Shown here: piece by piece, positions 1 to 7,139 of the stretch
How the letters are laid out: every line of letters starts with the position of its first letter
Numbering within the stretch: position 1 is the stretch's first letter
From: an uncultured Bacilli bacterium
GTDB lineage: Bacteria; Bacillota_I; Bacilli_A; RF39; UBA660
DNA: 8,472 nucleotides
Reading direction: 5' to 3'
NCBI GenBank assembly: GCA_910586295.1
Contig: CAJUGE010000069.1
Location: 1 to 8,472 of the forward strand
Notes under the pieces: generated by a model
What the model saw: only the letters and a program-made list of their open reading frames with translations
The model's database searches: none
What the model was told of the DNA's origin: nothing
Made by a program: the position numbers and the translations under genes

Positions 1-145
1 ACGGCTCGAATTCTTGCTTGTCTACGCTTAAATCTAATCTCACGACTTTGACTCCAAGACTAGCTAATGGCTCCTTGCCAAGGATTACCATGTTGGGTTC
101 ACACCAACTATATATTAAACACCGAACTGGCGCACCGTCCTCTGT
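1..145 (-). ncRNA. Candidate structured RNA gene, 3' end outside window
   Basis: This stretch is visibly richer in G and C than the AT-rich DNA around it, which in such genomes usually marks a structural RNA. Read on the minus strand it starts just downstream of an extended -10 element and contains short hairpins, for example GTTGG/CCAAC closing a 7-nt loop at about 93-109 and TGGC/GCCA around 68-80. I compared it from memory with tmRNA, RNase P RNA, SRP RNA, 5S rRNA, T-box leaders and common riboswitches and did not recognise it. 6S RNA is the most reasonable remaining idea, only because of its variable sequence and suitable size. One minus-strand frame is open from about 148 to the edge, but its first ATG (91) has no ribosome-binding site, so a protein is less likely. 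The direction is inferred from the promoter. Confidence 0.33.
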
Positions 146-151
146 ACCTTA

Positions 152-160
152 ATTTTACCA
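152..160 (-). promoter_or_regulatory. Extended -10 element before the candidate RNA
   Basis: On the minus strand the sequence TGGTAAAAT is a TGn extended -10 with a TAAAAT hexamer, placing a start near position 145. At the expected -35 distance there is only a T-rich tract, not TTGACA, so the extended motif would have to carry the promoter. It lies downstream of the sirA-like stop codon (194) and would make the GC-rich stretch an independent transcript. Confidence 0.35.
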
Positions 161-193
161 CATAACTAGCAAAAAGAAAAGAAAGAAGAAAAA

Positions 194-625
194 TCACTTT
201 TGAACACTATTTAAAGAAACATCTTTCAAAAAGAAATAATCCATATTTATAAAGTCACACACAAATAAATTAGGAATACTCTCTAAAACTCTAAAAAACT
301 TAGGATACATAGTATTACTTTTTATCTTTATATGAGAATTATTAATAAGTAATTTAGTACTCTCATTATTAAGAAAATCATTAATCATATGTGTACTAGA
401 AAAAGAAGTATAAGTTAAATCTTCTATAAAAGTGTCTCTAATAATCTTACTAACATTTTTCTTAGGAATAATTTTACATACTTTTTCAAACATTCTAAAA
501 CCAAGCACAACATCATCATTATTAAGTAAATAAATCGATTCTAATAATTTATACAAATTCTCAGGTTTATCCCTAGTAATATCATAAATCTCTTTCTTAA
601 TTAAAAAAATATAATAAACTCTCAT
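194..625 (-). CDS. sirA: SirA-like inhibitor of replication initiation
   Basis: A 143-residue protein. Two blocks resemble Bacillus SirA (YneE): the N-terminus MRVYYIFLIKKEI and the C-terminal pattern of FF.VL followed by a hydrophobic stretch, DF and YFFL (about residues 109-132). Bacillus SirA is about the same length (148 aa, recalled). In B. subtilis SirA binds domain I of DnaA and blocks new rounds of replication during entry into sporulation; homologues also occur in non-sporulating Bacillales, where their job is unclear. I chose ATG at 625 over the upstream GTG at 634 because AGGTGA lies at a proper distance before it and because SirA proteins start a few residues before the YY motif. 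The gene follows the penicillin-binding protein by about 50 bp, where mraY is normally found, and has its own promoter. The match is from memory and not aligned, so a different small cytosolic protein remains possible. Confidence 0.62.
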   Translation of the reverse strand: MRVYYIFLIKKEIYDITRDKPENLYKLLESIYLLNNDDVVLGFRMFEKVCKIIPKKNVSKIIRDTFIEDLTYTSFSSTHMINDFLNNESTKLLINNSHIKIKSNTMYPKFFRVLESIPNLFVCDFINMDYFFLKDVSLNSVQK

Positions 626-646
626 AATCTTCACCTATGTTAGTAT

Positions 647-674
647 ATTATATTTTAAATACAAATTTTGTCGA
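647..674 (-). promoter_or_regulatory. Promoter for the sirA-like gene
   Basis: Minus strand: -35 TCGACA (669-674), 16-bp spacer, -10 TATAAT (647-652). The predicted start is near 640, only about 15 nt before the ATG at 625. The -35 lies just before the stop codon of the penicillin-binding protein gene. I see no terminator between the two genes, so the sirA-like gene may be expressed both from here and by read-through from the division operon. Confidence 0.6.
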
Positions 675-675
675 A

Positions 676-2799
676 TTAAGAAGATGATATTGTATATTTT
701 GGGGCTAAATTTATATCGATTGCCTCTCCCTTAACAACTACTCTATCAGTAACAGAAGTTTCCTTAGCATATCCATAACCTAAATAATTAAATGTTACTC
801 CCAACAAATTAGAATAAACACTTAAATCATTTCTAGACCATCCTTCAATATTAGTGTATTTTATCTCAGTACCATTAGTAAGCAAAAATAATTTATCATT
901 AGCATTCATAACTGTACCATTAGAAGGATACTGTTTTATTATCCTGTCTCCGTTACCTATAAAAACTGGAACAATATTTTTAGCTTCAATTTCTTGTTTT
1001 ACACTTTCTAAACTCTTATTAACATAAGAACCAGTCTCTATACTTGCACTAGTCTCACGAGTTCCTTCATCTACTATCCCTAAGTATGTACTAACATCTT
1101 CAATAAGTGTTTTAGACGCACTAGAAATAAGACTAGAATCAGAAATTTTACTCACCGCAATATAAACAATAACCTGTGGATTTTCATACGGAAAAAGTCC
1201 TGCAAAACTTCTAATATAATTGATACTACCTGTTAAATATCCTCCATTTGGAGATGGTATCTCTGCAGTTCCAGTCTTACCTATAGTTGTAATGAAATCT
1301 GTTTTATAAGCAGTTCCAGTAGCCATTCTCTCTTCAGAATTTATAACTCCATACAACAATTCCTTCATTTGATTAACGGTCTCTTTACTAGCAACTTTAC
1401 CTACTTCTTTTCTCTTATTCTCCTTGATTATTTCTCCTGTTTCAGAATCAACAACCTTAGAAACGATATATGGTCTTAAAACAGTACCATCATTAGCTAG
1501 ACTAGTAAGAGCTTGCACCATTTGTACTGCAGTAACACTCATACCCTGTCCAAAAGATGCATTAGCAACTTCCACATCATACTTAAAATTAATCGCACCA
1601 CTCATTTCATTAGGAAGTCCAACATCGGTTTTTTTACCATAACCAAGTTTAGAATAAAAATCTTTCATAGCCTGCCCACCCAATTTTTGAGACAAAAGTG
1701 TAGCTGCCACATTAGAACTTCCATAAAAACCTTGATTAAAAGTAATACTACCCCATCCATAATTATTCCAATCCTTAATCTCAGCGTCATCGACTTTAAT
1801 AGTACCAGATTGATATGTCTCCTCTCCATTATATAGTCCGTTCTCAATCGCAGACATGAAAGAAAATATCTTCATAGTAGAACCTGGTTCATAAGTATAA
1901 GAAATAAAAGGATCATAATAATTAGTAATATCTTTTATATTAGGATCAAAACTAGGACTAGATGCAACACCCAAAATCTCCCCAGTTTTAGCATTAACAA
2001 CACTCACAGTAGCCCATTCCAAACCGCTAGCAGACTCTAATTTAGTTATTGCCTGTTCTGCAAACATCTGTATATTAGTATCTATTGTTGTATAAATATC
2101 CTTACCATTCTGAGCATTAACAACATTTTCTGGAGTCCTTGCCATTTTATATCCATAAATATCACTTTCATACTCCCTATAACCGTTGACACCAGTAAGT
2201 TCCTTATTATACTGAAGTTCGAGTCCCATCTCGCCTATTATCTCGTCATTATCATCTTTCTTAGCATAACCCAAGGTGTAAGAGAAAAAGTCCCTATTAG
2301 GATAATATCTTTTAACACTCTTAATAAAATCTATTCCAGGAAGTTCCAAAGCATCAATGCTCTCTTTCTGTAACTCAGTAAGACCTTTACCTGCAGTACC
2401 AAACTCAACTTGATAAACATCCTCTGTATTTAGCAAATCCAAAATATCTTCTTTAGACATATTTATTAATGGACTTAATGCCTCCGCAGTTCTTTCTTTA
2501 TCTACAACATGATGTGGATTATCTGGATCAGTAGTATTTCTATCAGAAAGAATTGCAATCAAATTATAACTATTTACATTAATAGCCAAAACATTTCCAA
2601 GTTTATCATATATAGTTCCTCTTTCTGCGACAATTACATCCCTTTGCGTATTCCTCTTCTGAGCAAAAGCAGTCAAATCAATGCCATCAACTTTAGGACT
2701 TAAAACCACATAAGATAACTTTGCTATTATGATTACAAATAAAAAAACAACAACTAGTACAAATAATTTACTAACTTTTACTGTTCTTGCTTTCTTCAC
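676..2799 (-). CDS. pbpB: Division penicillin-binding protein, transpeptidase with PASTA domains
   Basis: A class B penicillin-binding protein of 707 aa that cross-links septal peptidoglycan; it is the counterpart of B. subtilis PbpB and S. aureus PBP1. Visible architecture: short basic N-terminus and one membrane anchor (about 11-33); a dimerisation region starting with ERGTIYDKLGN (about 59-69); a transpeptidase domain with all three active-site motifs, STMK (S307 nucleophile, K310), SSN (361-363) and KTGT (508-511); and two C-terminal PASTA-like repeats (about 590-643 and 645-697). All catalytic residues are present, so it should be active outside the membrane and bind beta-lactams. The start codon is GTG, with AGGAGG 6-7 nt upstream. 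It is the last gene of the mraZ-rsmH-ftsL-pbp run, 13 nt after ftsL. The symbol follows B. subtilis usage. Confidence 0.96.
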   Translation of the reverse strand: MKKARTVKVSKLFVLVVVFLFVIIIAKLSYVVLSPKVDGIDLTAFAQKRNTQRDVIVAERGTIYDKLGNVLAINVNSYNLIAILSDRNTTDPDNPHHVVDKERTAEALSPLINMSKEDILDLLNTEDVYQVEFGTAGKGLTELQKESIDALELPGIDFIKSVKRYYPNRDFFSYTLGYAKKDDNDEIIGEMGLELQYNKELTGVNGYREYESDIYGYKMARTPENVVNAQNGKDIYTTIDTNIQMFAEQAITKLESASGLEWATVSVVNAKTGEILGVASSPSFDPNIKDITNYYDPFISYTYEPGSTMKIFSFMSAIENGLYNGEETYQSGTIKVDDAEIKDWNNYGWGSITFNQGFYGSSNVAATLLSQKLGGQAMKDFYSKLGYGKKTDVGLPNEMSGAINFKYDVEVANASFGQGMSVTAVQMVQALTSLANDGTVLRPYIVSKVVDSETGEIIKENKRKEVGKVASKETVNQMKELLYGVINSEERMATGTAYKTDFITTIGKTGTAEIPSPNGGYLTGSINYIRSFAGLFPYENPQVIVYIAVSKISDSSLISSASKTLIEDVSTYLGIVDEGTRETSASIETGSYVNKSLESVKQEIEAKNIVPVFIGNGDRIIKQYPSNGTVMNANDKLFLLTNGTEIKYTNIEGWSRNDLSVYSNLLGVTFNYLGYGYAKETSVTDRVVVKGEAIDINLAPKYTISSS

Positions 2800-2812
2800 T
2801 TAAAACCTCCTA

Positions 2813-3100
2813 TTACTCTCCAAGTACTCTGATATTACTATTATTATACTCCAAACCATAGTTACTTGCAATAGCCTCCACATTATCTAAAGATGCAAGT
2901 TCATTAATTTTCATCTCTAAACTCTCGTTTTTACTCTCTTGCTTAGATATTTCCATCTTTAAATCTTCTACTTCAAAATTAGTTTTAGAGAGCAGTGCCA
3001 TAGAAAATGATGGACCAAATATATTTCCCACTACTAATAATGTAATCAAAGTTATTAAAATTTTTTCTCCCTTAACACGTTTATTTTTATTTCTAGTCAT
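2813..3100 (-). CDS. ftsL: Cell division protein FtsL
   Basis: A small bitopic membrane protein of 95 aa: basic cytoplasmic tail (KNKRVKGEK), one transmembrane segment (about 13-35), then an extracytoplasmic heptad-rich helix (about 40-72) of the kind that pairs with the DivIC/FtsB helix, and a short C-terminal tail. FtsL helps recruit and activate the septal synthase (FtsW and the division PBP) in the divisome. FtsL sequences are poorly conserved, so the call rests on size, topology and its fixed place between rsmH and the division PBP. The ATG has AAGGAGAG upstream. It starts 16 nt after the rsmH stop codon, and the next gene's Shine-Dalgarno sequence lies next to its own stop codon, which suggests coupled translation. 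Confidence 0.88.
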   Translation of the reverse strand: MTRNKNKRVKGEKILITLITLLVVGNIFGPSFSMALLSKTNFEVEDLKMEISKQESKNESLEMKINELASLDNVEAIASNYGLEYNNSNIRVLGE

Positions 3101-3116
3101 TATTACTCTCTCCTTT

Positions 3117-4019
3117 TTATATTTTTTCTATTACTCTTAACTTAGCGCTTCTACTTCTTCTATTTTCTTCTAGTTCTGATTCTGTAGGCACTACTGGCTT
3201 TTTAGTTATAACTTTTCCCTTAGCCTTCAAATTATCAGGCACTATTGGTAACTTCTTAGCAAGTGGCGAATCGCTTGATAATTCTTTAAATATTTCCTTA
3301 ATTATTCTATCTTCTAAAGAATGGAAAGTTATAACACATATTCTTCCACCAGGTTTTAGCAAATCAAAAGCATCTTTTATAGAATCTTCAAGTATCTTAA
3401 GTTCATTATTAACTTCTATCCTAATTGCTTGAAAAACTTTTCTACAAGGATTACTTTTATTTCTATAACTCTCTGGCACATTTGATTTAATTACCTCTGC
3501 AAGTTCTAATGTCGTATTAATTGGCCTATTTCTAAGTATACCTTTTGCTATTGCTTTGGCATTAACTTCTTCCCCATACACATAAAATATTTGAATTAAC
3601 TTATCAAGTGGATACTCATTAACTACATTATATGCACTAAGTTCTTGTCTTTTGTCCATTCTCATATCTAAAGGTGCATCTTGATGGAAAGAAAATCCAC
3701 GTGTACCATCATCTAACTGGGGACTACTAACTCCAAGGTCAAATAGTACCCCATCAACACTCACATTTATGAAATCTTTCATATTTTTAAAATTCGTATG
3801 AAAAATTTCAAAATTATTACCTATAGTTTTTAATTTTTCTTTACTATAGTTTACTGCATTCTCATCTTGATCAAAGGCGAATAGGAACCCCTCAGTTTCT
3901 AATACTCGCAAAATTTCCCCTGAATGACCAGCATATCCTAAAGTCGCATCTATATATGTTCCATCTGGTTTAACATTTAAATAATGAATACTACTATCTA
4001 ACAAAACACTCTTATGCAT
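3117..4019 (-). CDS. rsmH: 16S rRNA m4C1402 methyltransferase RsmH
   Basis: A 300-aa SAM-dependent methyltransferase (MraW) that N4-methylates C1402 of 16S rRNA in the decoding centre. Family hallmarks are clear: the start MHKSVLLDSS; the SAM loop DATLGYAGHS (24-33, where most members have GGGGHS or GGAGHS, so Y29 is a small deviation); FDQD (49-52); the block FDLGVSSPQLDDGTRGFSF (93-111); KVFQAIRIEVNNEL (194-207); and TFHSLEDRI (231-239). The ATG at 4019 is preferred to an upstream TTG (4037): it gives the canonical N-terminus and has a GGGGG-type Shine-Dalgarno sequence 6 nt away. It overlaps the 3' end of mraZ by 8 nt, a sign of translational coupling in the dcw operon. Confidence 0.97.
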   Translation of the reverse strand: MHKSVLLDSSIHYLNVKPDGTYIDATLGYAGHSGEILRVLETEGFLFAFDQDENAVNYSKEKLKTIGNNFEIFHTNFKNMKDFINVSVDGVLFDLGVSSPQLDDGTRGFSFHQDAPLDMRMDKRQELSAYNVVNEYPLDKLIQIFYVYGEEVNAKAIAKGILRNRPINTTLELAEVIKSNVPESYRNKSNPCRKVFQAIRIEVNNELKILEDSIKDAFDLLKPGGRICVITFHSLEDRIIKEIFKELSSDSPLAKKLPIVPDNLKAKGKVITKKPVVPTESELEENRRSRSAKLRVIEKI

Positions 4020-4452
4020 TAAAATCCCCCATCTCAAATAAATTTTCTGCTATCTTACTAAAATCATCTTCATTATTAGATAGAAACTCATTATATTTTT
4101 CTTCATCCCATATTTCTAATCTTTCATTAACACCGATTATAACGCATTCTTTATTTAAACCTGCGTAAGAAATAAGTGGTGAAGTAATATTAATTCGACC
4201 TTGTTTATCGAATTCACTAGTGGTAGCCCCGCTTAAGAAAAATCTATTGAAATTTCTAGCATCTTGCTTTGTGAAAGGAAGAGTACTTAATTTGCTTGTA
4301 AGTTTTTCCCACTCGCTTTTAGAATATAAGAACAGACATTTATCAAGCCCTCTAGTGACTACTACTTCACTTCCAAGTTCATTTCTAAACTTAGATGGGA
4401 TAATAATTCTACCCTTTTCATCAATTGTATGGTGAAACTCGCCCATTAGCAT
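4012..4452 (-). CDS. mraZ: MraZ, transcriptional regulator of the dcw operon
   Basis: A 146-aa protein with two SpoVT/AbrB-type DNA-binding half-domains. The first opens with GEFHHTIDEKGRIIIPSKFR (4-23) and the second with ATTSEFDKQGRINI (76-89). MraZ forms ring-shaped oligomers that bind tandem repeats in front of its own gene; it is a repressor in E. coli and an activator in some mollicutes. ATG at 4452 matches the usual start (M.MGEF.H..D.KGR) and has GGGGG about 9 nt upstream. The longer GTG start at 4488 would run through the operator repeats and adds nothing conserved; ATG at 4446 is possible but worse placed. It is the first gene of the division operon, directly downstream of the promoter and repeat box. 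Confidence 0.96.
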   Translation of the reverse strand: MLMGEFHHTIDEKGRIIIPSKFRNELGSEVVVTRGLDKCLFLYSKSEWEKLTSKLSTLPFTKQDARNFNRFFLSGATTSEFDKQGRINITSPLISYAGLNKECVIIGVNERLEIWDEEKYNEFLSNNEDDFSKIAENLFEMGDFNA

Positions 4453-4464
4453 ATTTTGAATCCC

Positions 4465-4499
4465 CCACTTTCTTCCACTAACTTCCACTGTCTACCACC
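4465..4499 (-). promoter_or_regulatory. MraZ box: four GTGG repeats at 10-bp spacing
   Basis: On the minus strand GTGG cores occur at 4495-4498, 4485-4488, 4475-4478 and 4465-4468, exactly one helical turn apart. The last three have the fuller form AGTGG followed by A/G-rich spacers. MraZ boxes in several bacteria are tandem short GTG/TGGG repeats at this spacing, matching the geometry of the oligomer. The first repeat abuts the -10 hexamer and the last merges into the mraZ ribosome-binding site, so bound MraZ would cover the start of transcription and the whole leader. Repression is inferred from this placement. Confidence 0.85.
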
Positions 4500-4528
4500 A
4501 TTTTACTCTAAACAATATTCTTTGTAAA
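4500..4528 (-). promoter_or_regulatory. Sigma-A-type promoter of the division operon
   Basis: Minus strand: -35 TTTACA (4523-4528), 17-bp spacer, -10 TAAAAT (4500-4505). The predicted start is near 4493, giving a leader of about 40 nt that consists almost entirely of the MraZ repeats. It drives mraZ, rsmH, ftsL and the penicillin-binding protein. Confidence 0.75.
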
Positions 4529-4574
4529 GACTGTATTTTTAAAATTTTACAAACAGTGTACAATATTTAAAGAC

Positions 4575-4616
4575 AAACAAAAACAAGTTATTTTATATTA
4601 ACCTGCATTATAACTT
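4575..4616 (-). terminator. Weak intrinsic terminator after the fusion gene
   Basis: On the minus strand AAGTTAT (4610-4616) can pair with ATAACTT (4585-4591) across an AU-rich 18-nt loop, followed by GTTTTTGTTTG. The first arm includes the last codons of the upstream gene and reaches its stop codon. The stem is short and AT-only apart from one pair, so termination may be incomplete. It separates the accessory operon from the division promoter. Confidence 0.4.
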
Positions 4617-5843
4617 ATTCTGTTTAGAAAATATTTTTTCTATAATCTCTTCTACTTCACTCCAACTTGATGCTTGTAGTCCAGTATAGTTAAGATTAAC
4701 TGGTCCAAATAAAATTGTGTCCATTCCTATCATATTAGCCTCTTCTATATGTCTTAACTCATTATCAATAAGTAAATCATATCCATGTTCTTTTAAAAAC
4801 TGTACTTTAGAATATTTACCAAAAAACATATAATCATAATATAAATTATTACTCTCTAAATATTCTACAAACTTTTTCTTTAAAGGTGCATACTTATCTA
4901 TTGGTCTTGCTGACAATAAATCTACTACACATCCTTTTTTCATTAACTTATCTAATACCTCACTAGCACCGTTCATAACCTTACCAAAAGCCATTTTTTC
5001 TCTATATTCACTCCAAAACTTTGAAATTTCCTTATCTCCCCACTTATACTCTTTATTAGGATTTATCTGAGGATTCTCTTGCAAAAATATGTTAAAGTAA
5101 TATTCTTCCAACTCTTTTGTAGATAATAACGTATCATCTATATCGACAGCCACTTTGTATCTTTTATCTATTCCTTCTTTCAATCCTTTTAGTCTTTCTA
5201 ATTCTTGTTTAATAAAACTAACTGTATCATTAATATAGACAACAATTTCATCTAAATCGCATATTAAAGATTTTTGAACTTCATCATTAGAAGATAACTC
5301 TCTATTAATATAGCTTAAAGTTCCGCTTTCTCCAAAAAGGCCAGATAAATCCAACTCATCTATTTGACAGCAAAAGTTTGGAATATCACTTTCTTCAGTT
5401 GGAAGTATTCCTAAATTATACTCTCTTGCTAACATCTTTTGTATCTTAATATCTTCTATATATCCAAACCAATTTTCATCATCATGAAAACTTCCATCTT
5501 TAAGTCTAAATCCATTTATTCCGTTTTCTTGAATCCGAAATATAGAATCAACATATGTTTTCCAATATTGATCAGCAATTAAATGTATCAAATATCCAAA
5601 GTAAAAAGGATTTGATAACTGATTATAGTATTTTATATAGAACTCCTCATAATTATTTGCTTGACCTTCTTTTATTCTAAAATCCCAAAAATGACTTAAA
5701 TACTTATCTTTAAAACCAGGATTATCCACTACATTTCTCCAACAATCAGGGGATACTGTCCCAATTCTAAGCAAAGTTTCGTCCATCCCGTATTCCTTAT
5801 TAATTTCTTTGGCAATTACTTCATGCACTCTCGCTGATGCCAT
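4608..5843 (-). CDS. Fusion: zinc-dependent phospholipase C-like domain plus HAD 5'-nucleotidase
   Basis: A 411-aa protein made of two enzyme-like parts. Residues about 1-215 resemble the bacterial zinc-dependent phospholipase C-like family: H7, the GTVSPDCW block (28-35), LSHFWDF (49-55) and GYLIHLIADQYW (83-94) supply the spaced His/Asp ligands expected for a metal site. There is no signal peptide, so it should be cytosolic and need not act on phospholipid. Residues about 228-385 form a HAD phosphatase domain of the NT5C/deoxyribonucleotidase type: DIDDT (234-238, D234 nucleophile and D236 acid/base), LLSARP (309-314, S311), K346 and LLIDNE (357-362, D360). All four HAD motifs are intact. 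The gene starts with ATG behind AAGGAGTG and lies 11 nt after the AlbA_2 gene, with its Shine-Dalgarno sequence next to that gene's stop, so the two are very likely co-transcribed. The substrate is unknown; nucleotide or other phosphate-ester hydrolysis is inferred. Confidence 0.8.
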   Translation of the reverse strand: MASARVHEVIAKEINKEYGMDETLLRIGTVSPDCWRNVVDNPGFKDKYLSHFWDFRIKEGQANNYEEFYIKYYNQLSNPFYFGYLIHLIADQYWKTYVDSIFRIQENGINGFRLKDGSFHDDENWFGYIEDIKIQKMLAREYNLGILPTEESDIPNFCCQIDELDLSGLFGESGTLSYINRELSSNDEVQKSLICDLDEIVVYINDTVSFIKQELERLKGLKEGIDKRYKVAVDIDDTLLSTKELEEYYFNIFLQENPQINPNKEYKWGDKEISKFWSEYREKMAFGKVMNGASEVLDKLMKKGCVVDLLSARPIDKYAPLKKKFVEYLESNNLYYDYMFFGKYSKVQFLKEHGYDLLIDNELRHIEEANMIGMDTILFGPVNLNYTGLQASSWSEVEEIIEKIFSKQNKL

Positions 5844-5854
5844 AACATCACTCC

Positions 5855-7051
5855 TTAATTCTTAACACGCTTTCTAATAGCCTCGTTTATTTCTTCTAGA
5901 GTTATAGAACTCTCGCTAATATATCTTAATACCTCTTCTCTACTTAATTTTTCCCTTAATAAAGTTTGTTTAACATCTTGTAAATATTTCTTTCTATAAT
6001 TGCATTTCACTAAAAATCCATTTTCATTTATAGTAAATTTAGGTAACGACAACCCAGAACCATTAGAACACTCTTTAATTCTCTCTATGCCAAGTCCCCA
6101 AAGAGTTGCAAACCCACATTTATAAAACGCATTAGCAATTCGTGGATTTGGAGGAATACTAGGATGAGAATTATATATCGTTTCTTTATTAATATCAGGG
6201 TTATATATAGATGAATTATATACAGTCACTTTATTTTTATAAACACTTATCTGTATAGGGTTTTGCGCATCATACGCTTTATGCATCAAAGCATTTAAAA
6301 GTATCTCTCTCATAACATCCTTAGGAACTTCATCACTTATGTATTTCCTATATAATAACTCCATAGTTTCTTCTAATTGAATTAATATTGAACCACTTAC
6401 TTTATCACTTCTAGAAATTTTTCCATCATCAGTTATTTCACATATCGTAACAAAAGAATTATAAACCCATTCTTCGAGGTCTTTACCAAAAAGAAGTAAT
6501 GCAGCATAAGACAATTCTTTTCCATGATATAACCTTAAATTTTTAAGAAGTGTCTCATCATCTACATTTACTTCTCTTTCAGTTAATTTACCATTCTCTA
6601 AACCTTTCTTCTTAAAATAATCTATTACATAAGTATCCAAATCACTAATAGAACTATAATGTCCAGAAACTTTCTCCCATCTAATACCAAGTCTCTTTAA
6701 CATAAGCCTATCTAGTTCCATTCCCATTGCCTCGTAAGTATTACTTCCACTTCTTAAATAATATCTTCCTCTCAAACTAACTGGATAAGGATGTTTCTCA
6801 ACTTTAATACATATATATTCTTTATTCTTCTTTCTTTTAATAGAAGTTTCTACAAGTATGCCTAAATAATCTTTAATTTTATGCGGAATCATATATACAA
6901 GTTCATCAGCATTCTTTAACCCAACCACCTTACCATTATCATCTACTCCAATATAAATAACTCCACCTGTAGTATTAGCAAAAGCACTTACCCACCTTAA
7001 ATATTCATCTTTCCACATTTGCTTATACTCTACATTTTGATTTTCTCTCAT
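5855..7051 (-). CDS. AlbA_2 (Schlafen-type) domain protein with ATPase-like C-terminus
   Basis: A 398-aa protein of the COG2865 type, often annotated as ATP-binding or RecG-like transcriptional regulator. The N-terminal AlbA_2 domain (about 1-115) shows NVEYK (6-10) and AFANTTGGVIYIGVDDNG (23-40). The C-terminal HATPase_c_4-like part (about 245-345) shows REILLNALMHKAY (248-260), NPRIANAFYKCGF (302-314) and WGLGIERI (318-325). The usual NPG after the beta strands is NSS here, and the glutamate normally found before WG.G is missing (ATLWGLG), so ATP binding may be altered. Such proteins are thought to bind nucleic acid; many sit in accessory or defence regions, but their function is poorly defined. 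ATG at 7051 with AGGTGG upstream is preferred to GTG at 7084, which lies at the predicted promoter -10. It is the first gene of a two-gene operon with the phospholipase/nucleotidase fusion. Confidence 0.82.
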   Translation of the reverse strand: MRENQNVEYKQMWKDEYLRWVSAFANTTGGVIYIGVDDNGKVVGLKNADELVYMIPHKIKDYLGILVETSIKRKKNKEYICIKVEKHPYPVSLRGRYYLRSGSNTYEAMGMELDRLMLKRLGIRWEKVSGHYSSISDLDTYVIDYFKKKGLENGKLTEREVNVDDETLLKNLRLYHGKELSYAALLLFGKDLEEWVYNSFVTICEITDDGKISRSDKVSGSILIQLEETMELLYRKYISDEVPKDVMREILLNALMHKAYDAQNPIQISVYKNKVTVYNSSIYNPDINKETIYNSHPSIPPNPRIANAFYKCGFATLWGLGIERIKECSNGSGLSLPKFTINENGFLVKCNYRKKYLQDVKQTLLREKLSREEVLRYISESSITLEEINEAIRKRVKN

Positions 7052-7074
7052 AATCCCACCTACCCTGTAATTAA

Positions 7075-7103
7075 ATTTTAACACATGAAGAGTTCATAAT
7101 CAA
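7075..7103 (-). promoter_or_regulatory. Promoter for the AlbA_2-fusion operon
   Basis: Minus strand: -35 TTGATT (7098-7103), 17-bp spacer, -10 TAAAAT (7075-7080) preceded by TGT, an extended -10. The predicted start is near 7068, about 17 nt before the ATG. The -35 touches the T-tail of the preceding terminator, so the operon is cleanly separated from the gene upstream. Confidence 0.65.
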
Positions 7104-7129
7104 AAGAAAAAGAGTGATACTCTCACTCT
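7101..7129 (-). terminator. Intrinsic terminator after the membrane-protein gene
   Basis: Minus strand: AGAGTGA (7123-7129) pairs perfectly with TCACTCT (7111-7117) around a 5-nt loop, followed by TTTTTCTTTTG. There is no T-run on the plus-strand side, so it works in the minus direction only. It lies 11 nt after the stop codon of the gene at 7140. Confidence 0.82.
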
Positions 7130-7139
7130 AAACAAACCA

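Noticed and set aside
1..148. Open minus-strand frame through the left edge read as a protein
   Set aside because: The only ATG (91) lacks a ribosome-binding site, base composition differs from all genes here, and a plus-strand frame is also open across the same stretch. Kept as an RNA candidate, with the protein option not fully excluded.
1424..1836. Two plus-strand open frames (1424-1642 and 1513-1836)
   Set aside because: They lie antisense within the transpeptidase domain of the PBP gene, have low-complexity composition and no ribosome-binding site, and the minus-strand protein here is unmistakable.
2509..2703. Plus-strand open frame opposite the start of the PBP gene
   Set aside because: Ile/Ser/Asn-rich shadow frame with no family features, opposite a conserved coding region.
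4220..4435. Plus-strand open frame of 71 codons
   Set aside because: Antisense to mraZ, whose two DNA-binding half-domains account for the sequence.
4453..4488. Longer mraZ starting from GTG at 4488
   Set aside because: The extra 12 codons are the operator repeats; the family N-terminus fits ATG at 4452.
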